64,000 nucleotides of DNA from Sipunculus nudus (Eukaryota > Annelida > Sipuncula > Golfingiida > Sipunculidae). Position 1 is the stretch's first letter. Each line of letters begins with the position of its first letter. The notes under the pieces were generated by a model that was not told the origin of the DNA, did not search any database, and was given only the letters and a program-made list of their open reading frames with translations. Below are positions 12,528 through 25,099 of the stretch, in pieces. The translations under genes and the position numbers were made by a program. The stretch covers positions 78,360,659 through 78,424,658 of the forward strand of contig CM049313.1 of NCBI GenBank assembly GCA_026874595.1, given 5' to 3'.

Positions 12528-13552
12528 ACACCAGACTGTTTCTTGGTGTGTACAGCGTTAACACCAGACTGTTCCTGGTGTGTACAGCGTTAACACCAGA
12601 CTGTTCCTGGCGTGTACAGCGTTAACACCAGACTGTTCCTGGTGTGTACAGCGTTAACACCAGACTGTTCCTGGCATGTACAGCGTTAACACCAGACTGT
12701 TCCTGGCATGTACAGCGTTAACAGCAGACTGTTCCCGGCGTGTGCAGCGTTAACACCAGACTGTTCCCGGCGTGTGCAGCGTTCACACCAGACTGTTTCC
12801 GGCGTGTGCAGCGTTCACACCAGACTGTTCCCGGCGTGTGCAGCGTTCAAACCAGACTGTTCCCGGCGTGGGCAGCGTAAACACCAGACTATCCCGGCGT
12901 GTGCAGCGTTCACACCAGACTGTTCCCGGCGTGTGCAGCGTTAACACCAGACTGTTCCCGGCGTGTGCAGCGTTCACACCAGACTGTTCCCGGCGTGTGC
13001 AGCGTTCACACCAGACTGTTCCTGGCGTGTGCAGCGTTAACACCAGACTGTTCCCGGCGTGTGCAGCGTTAACACCAGACTGTTCCCGGCGTGTGCAGCG
13101 TTAAAACCAGACTGTTCCCGGCGTGTGCAGCGTTAACACCAGACTGTTCCCGGCGTGTGCAGCGTTAACACCAGACTGTTCCCGGCGTGTGCAGCGTTAA
13201 CACCAGACTGTTCCCGGCGTGTGCAGCGTTAACACCAGACTGTTCACGGCGTGTGCAGCGTTAACACCAGACTGTTCCCGGCGTGTGCAGCGTTAACACC
13301 AGACTGTTCCCGGCGTGTGCAGCGTTAACACCAGACTGTTCCCGGCGTGTACAGCGTTAACACCAGACTGTTCCCGGCGTGAACAGCGTTAACACCAGAC
13401 TGTTCCCGGCGTGTACAGCGTTAACACCAGACTGTTCCCGGCGTGTACAGCGTTAACACCAGACTGTTCCCGGCGTGTACAGCGTTTACACCAGACTGTT
13501 CCTGGCGTGTACAGCGTTAACACCAGACTGTTCCTGGTGTGTACAGCGTTAT
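12328..13552 (+). repeat. 32-bp minisatellite, about 35 units
   Basis: The unit is GTTAACACCAGACTGTTCCC followed by GGCGTGTGCAGC, 32 bp, in near-perfect head-to-tail order. It is interrupted once by the duplicated flank at 12411-12527. Edge units carry CCTGGTG and GTGTACA, while central units carry CCCGGCG and GTGTGCA. Some central units have GTTCACACC in place of GTTAACACC. One unit near 12890 has lost two bases. Since 32 is not a multiple of 3, open frames of up to about 110 codons on both strands arise from the repeat and are not evidence of a protein. Confidence 0.95.
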
Positions 13553-14199
13553 CCTGTTGGATTGTATCAAATCGTCTGGCCGCCAGACATGTGGCCCTCA
13601 TGAGCAAACTGATTCACTGTCCCACACGTTTATAAATCCGCCTGCTTTCAGCTGGCTTCCTGGCCAGGTACTAAGTCTGGAACTTTGACGGCCTGGCTTT
13701 TGTCCCGGCTTGTTGCAGGACACAATATGCTTCTTTTATGTGCAAGATATATGTCGTCAGTGTACAAGTCAGGTCTTGTTACCAGCCGGTGTTGCTCCTT
13801 TAGTCACGGCTTGATCGGAAGTCTCCCGTACCCGATCGTGACCACGTCGAGTTCATCTCACTTTTTTTCTTTCCTAAGGAGAAATAGTTAAAGCGATTTA
13901 TTCCTACCTGCGAAAATGTTCTCTTATAACCTTGAGTATCAATTGTCAAGCCGGTATATCAATTTTTAGCCCGGCATTTCTATTAACAACACGGAAAATC
14001 TCAACACGCTCCCCTGAGATCTCCAGACGGATGTTTATGAAACCAGGCATACTTATAGGGTCACATAGGATCTGGTGCCTCACAAAAAATGATGGCACCA
14101 GCTTCAAGCCTATTCACGTAGTGTCCATCTGTGTGTCTCTTTTTATTGATGATAATATCTCTCGGGAGAGGTTCAATGAAATGGGCTGAAATTTGGCAT

Positions 14200-14660
14200 G
14201 TACTTCCATCTTGGATAACTGTCTCGTACACATGACAGGTGGCGTAACCTATCATCACGTATTCTTAGAATACATCCATATATTTTTCTTAGGAGTGGTT
14301 CAACGTATCCGCCTGAATTTGCATGCCCATAGATCCTTGTACCTTTATTTCGTTCAAGAGCCTGCTGGCGCCTACTACAATCGTTTTGCGTAACGTCGTC
14401 TCCCTAAATCTGTTTAGGTGTAAATTTCAGAAATCTCAGGAGTGGATGGATGTATCAGCCTGAACTTGTGAAGTTTTATTCATCTTGGATAACCTCCAGT
14501 TTTCGTAGAATACATTGATGTCGTTTTGTGTTTGGCGTATCAATGTAACGCCCTGATATTTTGCATCCATCTTAGATAGCTTTCTCATACACAAGACAGG
14601 TATCGCCACATACATTCTTGTATTCATTAAATACATTTGTGAATTTATCTTAGGAGTAGT
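14200..14660 (+). repeat. Degenerate direct repeat, about 363-bp period
   Basis: CCATCTTGGATAACT...CTCGTACACATGACAGG near 14207 recurs as CCATCTTAGATAGCT...CTCATACACAAGACAGG near 14570. Both are followed by similar ATT-rich sequence ending in TACAT and an AGGAGT(A/G)GTT motif. A partial third copy lies near 14480. This is an old tandem duplication or a fragment of an internally repeated mobile element. Confidence 0.5.
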
Positions 14661-17600
14661 TTGACTAATAAAAAATTATGCATGTACATAGATCTAGAAT
14701 GACATAGGATCCACATGACTGTGTTGCCATTTACAATATTTTTTTTAATTGCGTCTATCTGTGTGGCTTGGGATACCTTGAGGTCTCTGATGCCTTCATA
14801 ATGGATGGCTGTCATGTCAGAAGACATTCCATGCCTCACTTTATTTATGCGTCCGTCCTTCGGCGGATACCAGTAGATGCTTGTTGACTGCCATTATTCT
14901 AGCTTATGTCTATATTTGGTGCTTTGATTGATATATCATGATTTGGAACTTGGCAGCTTGTTGGCCTGGTGTGTTTTTGAATCCTTGATTACTGTATGTC
15001 TTTATCATTTAACGATGAATTCTGTTTACTTATTTTACACAGAATATATGTTTTTTCCAGCAGGTCTCATTCATGTTAATATACCACAATGAATTACACT
15101 ACTTATAGAAATGTGATCCGTTTTGTTTGGTTGACTGGTTCTATTTGAAACATAAAAAACGCACAGTAAACTCCACTAGGGGAATACGTATTGCTGATTG
15201 GTCCTTCATCCCCTACATAATTCAGGATAAAATTTATGGCGTCAGTCATTGCGTATCATGTGACCTTTTTCGGGATATTTATCATGTAATGTTTCTTTCT
15301 TTCTTCTATGTACGTCTTATTTGCATTTATGTGCAATAGAATGTGACAAACAGCTTTCTATCACAATAACAAAGCGTCGTTATCGTGTTTACGGTAAAGC
15401 CCTCGTGATAAAGATAGATCCCCCTGACTTTGATGTCACACGCCTCACTAATGCTTTTACATCACGAAAGGACGCGACTGATCATGTGATCGGCTTTACA
15501 CAGCCGGAGACCATTTAGCTCCAATACCCGATAATCTGTTGTTTAAAAAATCATGTAATTTAAAGCAGCCCCTACTTAGTAAGATGCGAGGTTAACTATA
15601 GATCGAGGACGGTGTGACGCGGGAACCAACGCAAGCTAATGCATAGAGAGGGCCAAATCGAATTGGGGCAAAACTGAACAAGAAAAGCGTGGACGTAATA
15701 TGGATTCGTGCGAACGCTTCTGATCAGCTTGTAGGCGGTGATGTCTTGTTACTGACTTTGACAGAGTGTTTGAATCAAAGCTTGGTGCATTGTGCTAAAG
15801 TAATCCTATTTCTGCGTCACGTTAACTAGTCCCTGCGAGGACTTTCCTTTAAAACTGGATGCTTCTCTGGATGATGCTTAATCTCGGATTGGTAGCGCAC
15901 CAAAGAGAACATCTTCCAAATCTTAGGCACCGGATTAACTTTTCTTTATCCCGGTAAGTTTGTATTTTTTGCACCTTCTGAACAATATAGTTCCTCACTC
16001 GAAATCATCATCGTATAATTTGTAAGGTTCATAGATCTTTATAAATTAAAAAGTACATTTTTGTTTTATGTCTCATGAAGTTACTCGTTAAAGAACATGA
16101 CAAGGATAAGTTTGAGCACAATTTTTTTTGTCAAATATTCAACTGCAGATTACAAGCTCCGAACGCACTATAAGTGCTGAGGCAAAAGTATAATAAAAAA
16201 TTCTTTGGGCAGTTATTTTTAGAAAATTAGAAACTCAATAAACAGAATGTTATATTTTTTCCTAATTTTATATTTCATCCATTAGTTATGAAGGGTGGCA
16301 AGCATAACGATGTATTTAAAATTTCATCAAGGGATGATTTCTTTTTAAGCAAAGTCTTACATATGGAATAGAGTGGTAAAAACAAGTTTATAGCATTGGT
16401 TATGGATTATGGTAACTTTGTCCGCGGCCAATCCTCAGGACGTTAGCATGGGGCGTCACCTCGCGGTATCTGTATGTACTACAGCATGACAATAAGAATG
16501 GATTATTGACGGTTAGGTCGTGACAAAACCACCCTTTCATGAAACCTAACTTTATTTTGGACAAAGGTTCTTTTTATGCTATTCAAACTATTTGAGTTTC
16601 TTTTTTCTTTTTTGGCCGGGGAGGCTTAAAATGGTTTCAGTTTTCTTGCAACAGTGAGTTAGTCTCAAGAGACGGTTGGAAATATTTTACTTTTACATTT
16701 TGAATATGGATATTTAAATTTCGTTGTCGAGCACCTGCGTTTTGGGTTTCGGTCTGTCTTACGTTATGAGTATTTAATCGGGACGTTTGATCATCGCATA
16801 CTCTCAGTCTCTGGTGCGTTTTATTTTCATCACACAGCCATCATATCGCAATAATCTGGTAATTTCAAGACATTAGTAACAGTTGGAATTACTTGTTAAA
16901 TACAAAATATCCGATTCATAGGTTTCATATACAGCGATGACAGCTATAACGTGAGCAGCATGTTTCTCTCCATGGTGACATCCGTGTAATACACGTGATA
17001 AACAAGTACAATAAAGGAGGTCAACCACACTATCATTTCTGATATTGTTTACGGATACCAATCAATAAGTCAGTATAGCTGGCCGAAACCTACTTTCTGA
17101 CCGCATGGTCAACGGGAAGCCTGCAGAACATGTTATGGAAACCGGACAAAACGTGGTTTCACAGAAATATTAGCTTAAGATCCCGTGCTTGAACTTATTA
17201 TATCTGTCTCAGAAATCAAATCTAATTTCACTTCAGTCTCGCAAAATTTGTACGGAGATCCATGCTTGACGGCTTCATTTACGTTATCTAAAATATCATC
17301 TTATCTTGTGAAACTTATTTCTTTCCACATAAGTGTGTTTTCTATAGTACAGTCCTGGTCTATAATACTTCTCAGTTTTAGCATATTTACCATAGACCGT
17401 GATAATATCAACACGTGACAGGTATATATATATTTGTACGTCGACGTTATAGTATGAAGAACCTTAAAAATGAATATTTTAAAGTTTTCTGAACGCAGTA
17501 CTAAAAACTCTTTTAACTTGCATGGACACGTGCTATTGTAAATGAAATGGATACATTATAAGTATATGACTACTTATAGTACCTTTGCTTTCAACTATTT

Positions 17601-17815
17601 TTATGTCCGCCAAATAGAATTGCAATATGTAAATATGTATAGCCTTGCTGGTAGACGAATCCCCGTCCAGTCCTGTTCAGACTGACTCCCGGCATCGGCA
17701 ACTGATGCTGGCTTTCCGATGCATCGTAACTGGATTACTTATCGAAATTGATGAATTTCCTTAACTTTTACCGTACCATAAAGGAATAGCACAGCGTCAA
17801 GACCGGCCGGAAAGT

Positions 17816-17829
17816 TCCTTACGTAAGGA
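17816..17829. promoter_or_regulatory. Perfect 14-bp palindrome containing TTACGTAA
   Basis: TCCTTACGTAAGGA is its own reverse complement. The core TTACGTAA is the optimal half-site pair for PAR/E4BP4-type bZIP factors. There is no gene next to it, so function is unproven. Confidence 0.25.
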
Positions 17830-18243
17830 CGATCTATGGGACAAGGGGGACTGAATGTCAACGAGTATGGAAAAGTCATTTGTCTTCAGGCTTTATGACT
17901 GAGAGTATATGAAATATGTCGGTGTATCGATCGAGGAGAACCTCGCTCTCTGTGCTGGCTATGCCTGGCCGTATAGGTGGTCTTCATATTATTATACAGT
18001 GGACATGACGGAATTTAGTGGGAGTCCTTTGTTCTCACTTAATTTCCTGTAGCGTTATTGCATCATATACTAGCTGTATCAAGACCGACGATAATACATG
18101 ATATTAAAGTAATCTCTGATGAGCCTCAGATTCTCCTAAGCGTATGTAAGATGAATTCTTTTGTAGAAGCATGCTTAGTATTTACATTATTTCATATTTT
18201 AGCATATTTAAAATAACCAAAGAGAGTTTATTTTTTAACCATT

Positions 18244-18257
18244 CGTTTGGCCAAACG
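18244..18257. promoter_or_regulatory. Perfect 14-bp palindrome CGTTTGGCCAAACG
   Basis: The sequence is fully self-complementary around TTTGGCCAAA. It resembles nuclear factor I half-sites without the usual spacer. No adjacent gene was found, and it may be coincidental. Confidence 0.2.
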
Positions 18258-20983
18258 CTATTTTGCAAGTTGAGAGTTACCGATCGAGTCTCGCACCTTT
18301 TCCTTAAGCATTTCTAGCTTGACTTGACAGCAGACGACTGTTCAAACCACTCTTTAAAATGACCGCAGAAATAGGCGTAGAGAGACCAGACAGGCAAGGC
18401 AACCAGTTTGATATTTAGTTTAAATGTCTTTTTCCTACTTAAGATGAACCCAATCACCTGTTCCAGTGGCGACTAACTAGGCTTTGACGCAAGTTCATTA
18501 TGTGATTTGTAAAGACGAAGAAGAGAGCCGTCTAAGACCAACATGACAACGTCCAGGAGACAATTAGTTAATCACCCACACGTCATGCCGCGGCGAAACA
18601 ACCCTGACGTCATACAGGCTTGTTTTCAAGACACGCCCAAGTCAGGTAGACCAATTTGGCCACAATGAGGTCCTGCAGGCAAAGCGAGAGTCTATCATGC
18701 AAAATTATCTTAATATCAAGTTAACTTGCTAAAGAGAGTTCACGTAAGCAATATGGTTGTCTGAAGAATACTCAAGCAAAATAATACAGTTTGTGGTGCT
18801 ACCATTTATGTAAACATCTTGTTCTTCATAGCTTTGTCAATGTTGCTTTAATTATGTTGTAAATATATACCCATTTCAATTTAAGATTTCGTCAGAAGAT
18901 GTAAAGTAGTATTAAAAACTTGCAATAAACATCCTTTGATAAAGGAAAGTATGATGTACTTTGTACCAACATACCCTGGCGAAAATTAAATGTCCGTTGA
19001 CTTTGTCTACAGTTTTCGAGTGATATGCACAACGTGTAAGCATATAGTTCTGTTCCTTTTCTGCATGGCGACTCTGCCAAGCAGGTGTTGGGCATGGTTA
19101 TGAGATGTTAGCACTTCTGTTAAAAAATTATTCAAAATAAAATAATGTTGATAAACATACAAAGCAATATATGCTAGAGGGGGTGGTAGTCTTCGTCACA
19201 ACACATGACCGAATAGCACCATTCATATTATATTTTGGAATCAGCATTTAGGTTTAGAATACTTTATTCACCTATACATCCAAAAAGGGGTTCGGCATAT
19301 ATAAAAATGTATATATAGGTACACTTAATATCCTTGACAAGATTATTAGAGTCGGAATGTCATGAAAACATATTCAAATATTTTCTCATTTTTTCCCCGA
19401 GTTAATTGTCGAAATCCTTCATTTCTTTCTAAAAGATAAATAATCTCAATTCGCCAAGGCATCCCCTTAATGAAACAGCCTATGCTATTGTATAATACAT
19501 GCATGTTGCGCTTAACCCGACCTCACCGGGAATATTAAAGGTCTTTCTACAAGTAAGCCCGTACACAGGAAATTGATTCTGAAATGGTACGTTTGTGTAA
19601 TTAAAATATGCAGATAAACTTCAAACGGTAGGATATACTGTTAAAGATGTCTCGAAAGTGATATGATTCCATTGATTATTTGATGGAAACATGATTACAA
19701 ACTGCAAACCAAGCGGTAATTCCTTTGTCATTTAGTTAGGGCAGGACTGGACATGAGTCTATGGATGTGTTCTAGTGGGGCCCTTCCCTCACACCCCTCT
19801 TAATACCCTAAACCTCCTTAAATCAACAATTTTTTACCCCGTTTGACCCAATCAATTAATTTTATAGTTTCTTTTCTGCAGATTCAGGGGTGGACCAGGT
19901 GGGCCAATGGCATAGACAAAATATTGTTGCCTGTCAGTAGATGGTTTGGGTTAAAAATTGATGCCATTTAACGAAGATGATAAAGTTGGACAGCTTTCAC
20001 TCAAATATTCAGGACCTATTTCTCACTTGCGCCATTTCGGCCCTCTTGCAATAGTTTCCGAATATCTTGTGTGATGGGCCGCACTATAAAGCTCCGTTAG
20101 GATGGAAACATTTTCGTCATTTTTGACAACGCCTTATGACCTACAGGTACGATGTCAGTTAAACAAAACCACACCAATCGTTAGATTTTTTTTTTTTTTT
20201 TTTGACAGGTGTGAAAAAATGCCCTTTGTTATAACCCCTGCATGTTTGTTGAATTTCCGACCCCCATGAACACAAATGCAGTGACCTTTCCGCCTGACTC
20301 AGACAGGCAAATACGTGCACGGAAAAGCATTTTTCATTTTGTACCAATCCGCTGGAAAGATGAATACCTAGATGTTTTCCACATAAGTAGCTGATTGTAA
20401 GCAACAAACACGACACAGAAAAGGAATATTTTACATGTCAGGTGGTGTTCCACGGACCCCATATATTTCTCATGTTTTCTATAAAAATAGTCTACAGTTA
20501 TCCTTCTTGGAATTCTCCTTTATATTCTTGTTATTTTACTGCACAGTCGTGTTTGTGATATAACAGTGTAACTTTTGATAACCTCTGTTCTTTTTTGCAG
20601 CAAGTTTGCATGTAAGATGCCATGTCAGATGGCGGATTCAGGTTCACATTGTGTGAATGAAATGATATGATGGTAGAATGCATGTTTAGTGGAAAGGCAT
20701 ATTTTTTTTGCTGAAATGCAAACCTGTATTAATGCCTATCCATTGTAAGGTCTAAATTTTCAAAGTATACGGTCCCTGCAAATGTTTCCGCACCTGTTAC
20801 TGGACGGTAGCCATCTTGTACGTCACACAGCAAGTGACCTGTTACCTGCTAGTTATGCTAGCATAAAGGCTGGTCTTTGTGATGAGTAAGTCGGGAATAA
20901 TGGTTCTACTTCAGGAAAGTAAGTTGTAATGTTCGAGTTAATTTAAATATTGAGAATAATTTCATAACTTCTATGTTAACAGA

Positions 20984-21025
20984 AGCGGATCCAGGGTGGG
21001 GGGGGGGGGGTCTGCCCCCCCCCCC
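20984..21025 (+). repeat. GCGGATCCAG motif followed by G13 and C11 runs
   Basis: GCGGATCCAGGGT leads into a 13-G run, a TCTG spacer and an 11-C run that could pair as a hairpin. The GCGGATCCAG lead recurs at about 26081 (plus) and 26908 (minus), so it marks the end of a dispersed repeat family. The homopolymer lengths may be unreliable. Confidence 0.6.
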
Positions 21026-21125
21026 TTTTTTTCATCAGAAACGTTTTTTAAGGGCTTCAGAAAAAATTTTAACGTAGGAACTACTCGCGTTAGTTGAAGT
21101 ACCATATACAATATACTTTATTTCA

Positions 21126-21134
21126 CTCTCTCTC

Positions 21135-21165
<31 letters not shown>

Positions 21166-21168
21166 CAA
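21126..21168 (+). repeat. (CT)n microsatellite
   Basis: An almost pure CT dinucleotide tract with one CCC interruption. It lies about 0.9 kb upstream of the candidate receptor start codon. Confidence 0.95.
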
Positions 21169-21379
21169 AACAGATTAATTTTCATGACAACAACACTTAA
21201 AGTAAAAGAAAAGGGTTTGGAAAAACAAATGAAAAACTATGATGTAAATATTTAATTTTTAAAACATATTTTCACTAAAAACAGCCCCAAAACAAAAGTG
21301 CCCCAAAACAAAAACATGTTTATATCATTAGCTTTAGTAATCGGTATAACGTCTCTGAGTGACCGTCAATGTTACCAAG

Positions 21380-22062
21380 TAAGGCGTTAACCTGCTAGGG
21401 AAGAATTGCAGCAGCCCATGTCGTCTGGCTGGGAAAGGCTTTTGACTAGCCCGCGTCACAGTCTCGTGTTAACTAAACACCTTCACAGACGGGCCCCATT
21501 AAGCCGCGAGTTTTCAAAGTACGAGTGGGCGTCACGGGTAGGGTGACGGTAAGACTGAAACTTAAAAACAGACTTGCTTACTTTATAGGCATTCATTCCT
21601 TCACGCTGAGCCCTTTTAATTACATTATTGATGTGATGACCTCACGCTTGATGCAGGCAAATTAAGCCAGGAGAGAAAGACGTCACATCTCGCGGGGCTG
21701 GCTGTTTAGGCCTTATACATATTTATGTGACAATAAGCTCCGTGTCAGTTGTACCCGTACCTCTGTCCAGTTAAGCCACGAGGCCTCTAGACAGACAAAC
21801 CAGTTTACTCGGCGGCTGTCCAGTTTGTCCGTGCATAAAGCTTTCTCCCGCCCGCCACTTCATAAGCATGTAAGGCAGAGTGGAGGACTGTGGAACACAT
21901 AGATTCTGTGCATACTACAAAAAAGCTGTGAAATTTACAGAAATATTGAAAGCATTGCTAGTGAAGTCATAGCAGTCAGTTGAGTCACAAAAGTGTACAC
22001 AACAGCGGTGGTGAAGGAATCAGAAGGATCTCTCCTGCATCGCTGACTCTCGACATAAAAAC
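21380..22062 (+). promoter_or_regulatory. Candidate promoter and 5' UTR of the receptor gene
   Basis: This patch is visibly less AT-rich than its surroundings and runs directly into the candidate first coding exon. It contains a GACGTCAC CRE-like motif at about 21679, a TGAGTCA AP-1 motif at 21981-21987, and GCATAAAG as a weak TATA-like site near 21833. Such motifs are common in neuro-endocrine promoters, but they are short. The transcription start cannot be fixed from sequence alone. Confidence 0.3.
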
Positions 22063-22170
22063 ATGGACAAAGTAGCTGACGCTCAAGTTAATGACGATCT
22101 GACCAATGGATGCTGGTATATAGTTACTTTCCAGCAGATGCAAGCTTGTATAGACGGCCTTACACAGTGG
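22063..22170 (+). CDS. Candidate first coding exon of the class A GPCR (36 codons)
   Basis: An ATG in strong context (AACATGG, A at -3 and G at +4) opens a 36-codon frame starting MDKVADAQVNDD and ending at the tryptophan codon TGG. It is followed at once by a consensus donor, GTAAGT, at 22171. The exon is 108 nt and ends in phase 0. The receptor exon at 33001 also starts in phase 0, so joining them keeps the frame and supplies an extracellular N-terminus with no signal peptide, as is usual for class A receptors. The implied intron is 10,830 nt, and other small exons could lie within it. Alternatively, translation starts at Met 33031 in the next exon and this exon belongs to something else. 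Linkage is inferred from phase, strand and absence of a competing gene, not from transcripts. Confidence 0.5.
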
Positions 22171-22394
22171 GTAAGTTCATCTTGCGTATAGATTTTGAGT
22201 TAAGGTTTTTAAATTTGGAGAAATTAAATCTTTTTATTTTGATGGAGGTTACCGCCTCCATTTTTATGCTCCCTTATATAATTATTAATATAAGTATATA
22301 CATCTGCAGAGTTTCATTTCGGTTTGTGACTGCGTGACAGAGCGGTAGCACTGGCTTCCTATCATATTATTATTGTATCCTGTTATCACCCAGG

Positions 22395-22634
22395 CCCGGT
22401 GTCTACCGCACCTGAGGGTCCAGGGTGTGTAATCAACCCCATTGCTGAGTGATAACGTCGAGGAACCCCCAAAGACGCACTTGTTTGTGGTTGATACGCG
22501 GCTGCGGGGCACAGCCATCTCATTAAGCCTGCAAAGCGCTCACCTTGGATGGTTGCCGACCGTACAAATCTCACCCGCTCCGACCTCCCGGCTTTGAGAT
22601 CTGTGCTCTACCCCTGAGCCACAGAAGCCGGTCA
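22395..22634 (-). mobile_element. tRNA-derived SINE-like element
   Basis: On the minus strand the element starts CCGGCTTCTGTGGCTCAGG, then GGTAGAGCAC. TGGCTCAGGGGTAGAGCAC is an excellent box A / D-arm. A degenerate box B (GGTCGGAGC) follows at roughly tRNA spacing. A GC-rich body continues to about 22395. The T-arm is too altered for a working tRNA. Its exact 3' end and any target duplication were not resolved. Confidence 0.5.
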
Positions 22635-25099
22635 ATTTAATCCTATATTTTTTATATAGGTAATGCAGTTCAGGTACCAAAGCATTATATGTTTGTGTAT
22701 TACTGAAAAATAAATACTGTCGTTAATTTCTCTAAGCGGAAAAAAGTCCTTTATTGAACTTATGCACCGTGCTTTTAGCCTTCAGGACCGCATTTATGAC
22801 TTCAAGAACAGTTATATCAATGTATCTGTGTCTTTGTCGACCTGGATAGTCAGGATTAGCCGTTATAAAATGATAAACTCGAATAGACGTACATACATTA
22901 AACTGACTCAAGCTGATTGAAACTTGTCCATCCAGGGGAAGGGGTGTAATAAGCAACATTATCTTGAGCTGGAGATCAATTTATTTTTTAAATCAATTGA
23001 ATTATTAATATTTAATATTACAGGCGAGTCGTCAGTGAGAATGTTACAAATGATCTATAAATCTGCTATAGCCATTTCAGACCAGTGACGTACTTATTCA
23101 GTAGTTTTCGAATATAGTTGTAGAAAAAAACTTTAACATTGATTAAAATTTGACTGACTGAACCACATGGGAATTACAAGATTATTATCCTTACACTACT
23201 TTTGAGTATATTTTTGTAATAAGGTCTAATTACTCCGAGATTTATTTGTACCAAGAAAGGCTTGCAAGCTCGTTAACAAAATACCTCTCCTATAGGTCAT
23301 CGTTTATTGTTTAGTTAATGGGTAAACAGCAGCTGCCTTTTCCCAGGAAGTAGGATCCTCCAGACCAAGAAAAGGTATCATAGAGACACAATAACCCGCA
23401 GTTTTACACATAAAACATAATTAAATCAAGATTTCGAGTATAAAACGCATTTTACATAGGCAAGCGCACTTTACTGCCAACGCAGACTTGTAATATATTT
23501 GTTGCGTCATGTTGTGACACCAGACGTCCGGGGGCGGGAGGTACTCTCGTACAAGATTATTGTACCCTAATGGCTTCTCCGTCGTTATACAAGCGTCTAA
23601 TGTAATCTTGGTTAGCCGGTCTTAAACTCCCTGGAGGAGGTAAACAGAAGTGACGGCAGACTAAGTCTTTCCTTTAATATGTTAGGTCGATATTCAAACT
23701 GATCAACTCGTAACTCAGAATGGCAACCGACACATGTCAGACAAATATCAGACATAGTCCAGCCGCCAAAAGTCAATTTTTTCTTATAACCTTGTTTTAG
23801 GGTCTCAAGTAATTTATCTTTGTGGATTTTTCCCCACATATCATGGGTGAAAAATTTTGAGGTTGGTCTGCTGTCGCCATTGGGCAATTTTAAATAATAA
23901 GCACGAAAGAATGAAAATAATACGAAAATAGCAAAAATACTATAATTACCTTAACATTTGACATAGAAGGTCAACTTATACATTGAGTCTGGTGTATTAT
24001 GGCCCTGAGAGATTCATTTCTGGTATTACCGTATCCATATTGTCTACCATTTTCAACCAAACCACTCTCCAACCCGTCTCTTAGCTTGGGACTTTAATGC
24101 TGATAAGATTACTCGCATGATTAAAGAATTTTTGTACAATTAGTTATGAAAGGGTACATATGAAATGACAAAGTGGGCACATGAAAAAGTAACAGGTGTA
24201 TCAAAACAGTGTTATATGATTATAGAGGGGTCTGAACGCTATACCCGTCATCCTTGAAATCACCCACCCCTTCTCCGCGACATTTCACACTGTCTTAACA
24301 TATTTTGTCTAAGGTTACTTAAGCTGGGGACTTGCATATATAACGGCTAACATTCACAGACTCAAGAAAAAAGCCATGTATATTATTATGCTTTGGTTCC
24401 TTGGTTGGTTAGTTGGTTGCTCTATATATCACCATATTCACTCTAAATTCTGTGGACTGTTATGATGACACATAAGTTACAACCATTAAAATGTCGAAGA
24501 CAATCTTCTTCCACGCTATGCGATTACTCTATCACACTTTACTGGGCGCCTTTGTTCTTAAGCTGTTCCGTGATAAAAAAAAAGTGAGTTGGTAAACCAT
24601 GACCACTTTTTCTATGAAAAACACAGCACAGTTTTATTAGATCCTGACCGAAGTTGTGGTCTACACTCTGACTACATTCATGGTTGTGATAATATTCTAC
24701 TAACATGTACCTGCCCGGCTCAGATCACAAATGTGTAGAAATTTTTAGGGACCCTCTGGCTTGACTTTTAAGGTTACTTTTTACCTGTTACTAGCTACAG
24801 TATGTACCACTTGAATATTATGGTTGTCATGGATAGCGTTACAGGGTACTCCAGTGAGAGTTTGCCCTACTGATCGACATGGAGCATGAACATGTAATTC
24901 TAGCGCTTGTTGTGAGTAAAGAAAGTCATTCCATGAACCGTATATAGAAAATATAGAAAAAAAACTTGCTATGTACCAAGCTGCATCAATGTATCGAGTA
25001 AATGGAAATCGTTTTCTTTCGTTATGCTCCCGGGAATTCACGTTTTACCAAAAGCCCTGTTGAATATACCAAATATATCATTTTCTTCGCAGTAAGCGT

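Larger units (their letters stand above)
13560..21380. other. Long non-coding stretch with decayed repeats
   Basis: No supported exon was found. Two degenerate repeat copies lie at 14190-14660 (separate entry). The frame 15321-15518 plus is open for 65 codons but unrecognised. Perfect palindromes occur at 17816-17829 and 18244-18257. A T-run lies at about 20188-20204, and abutting G and C runs lie at 20998-21025. Confidence 0.45.

Noticed and set aside
12708-13104. Open frames of 78-110 codons on both strands in the 32-bp array
   Set aside because: The frames follow from the repeat unit, exist on both strands and in several phases, and encode no recognisable domain.
12328-13552. CRISPR-like array
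   Set aside because: There are no unique spacers: the unit is continuous head-to-tail repeat, in eukaryotic DNA, with no cas genes.
15321-15518. 65-codon frame with basic, protein-like composition
   Set aside because: No family recognised, no splice context, and other frames of this length are common here.
22560-22632. Functional tRNA gene on the minus strand
   Set aside because: Box A is good, but the T-arm and acceptor stem are too degraded; a SINE head explains it better.
23612-23887. 91-codon minus-strand frame with CxxC-like cysteines
   Set aside because: Two cysteine pairs are not a domain; there are no splice sites or relatives I recognise, and the length is compatible with chance.
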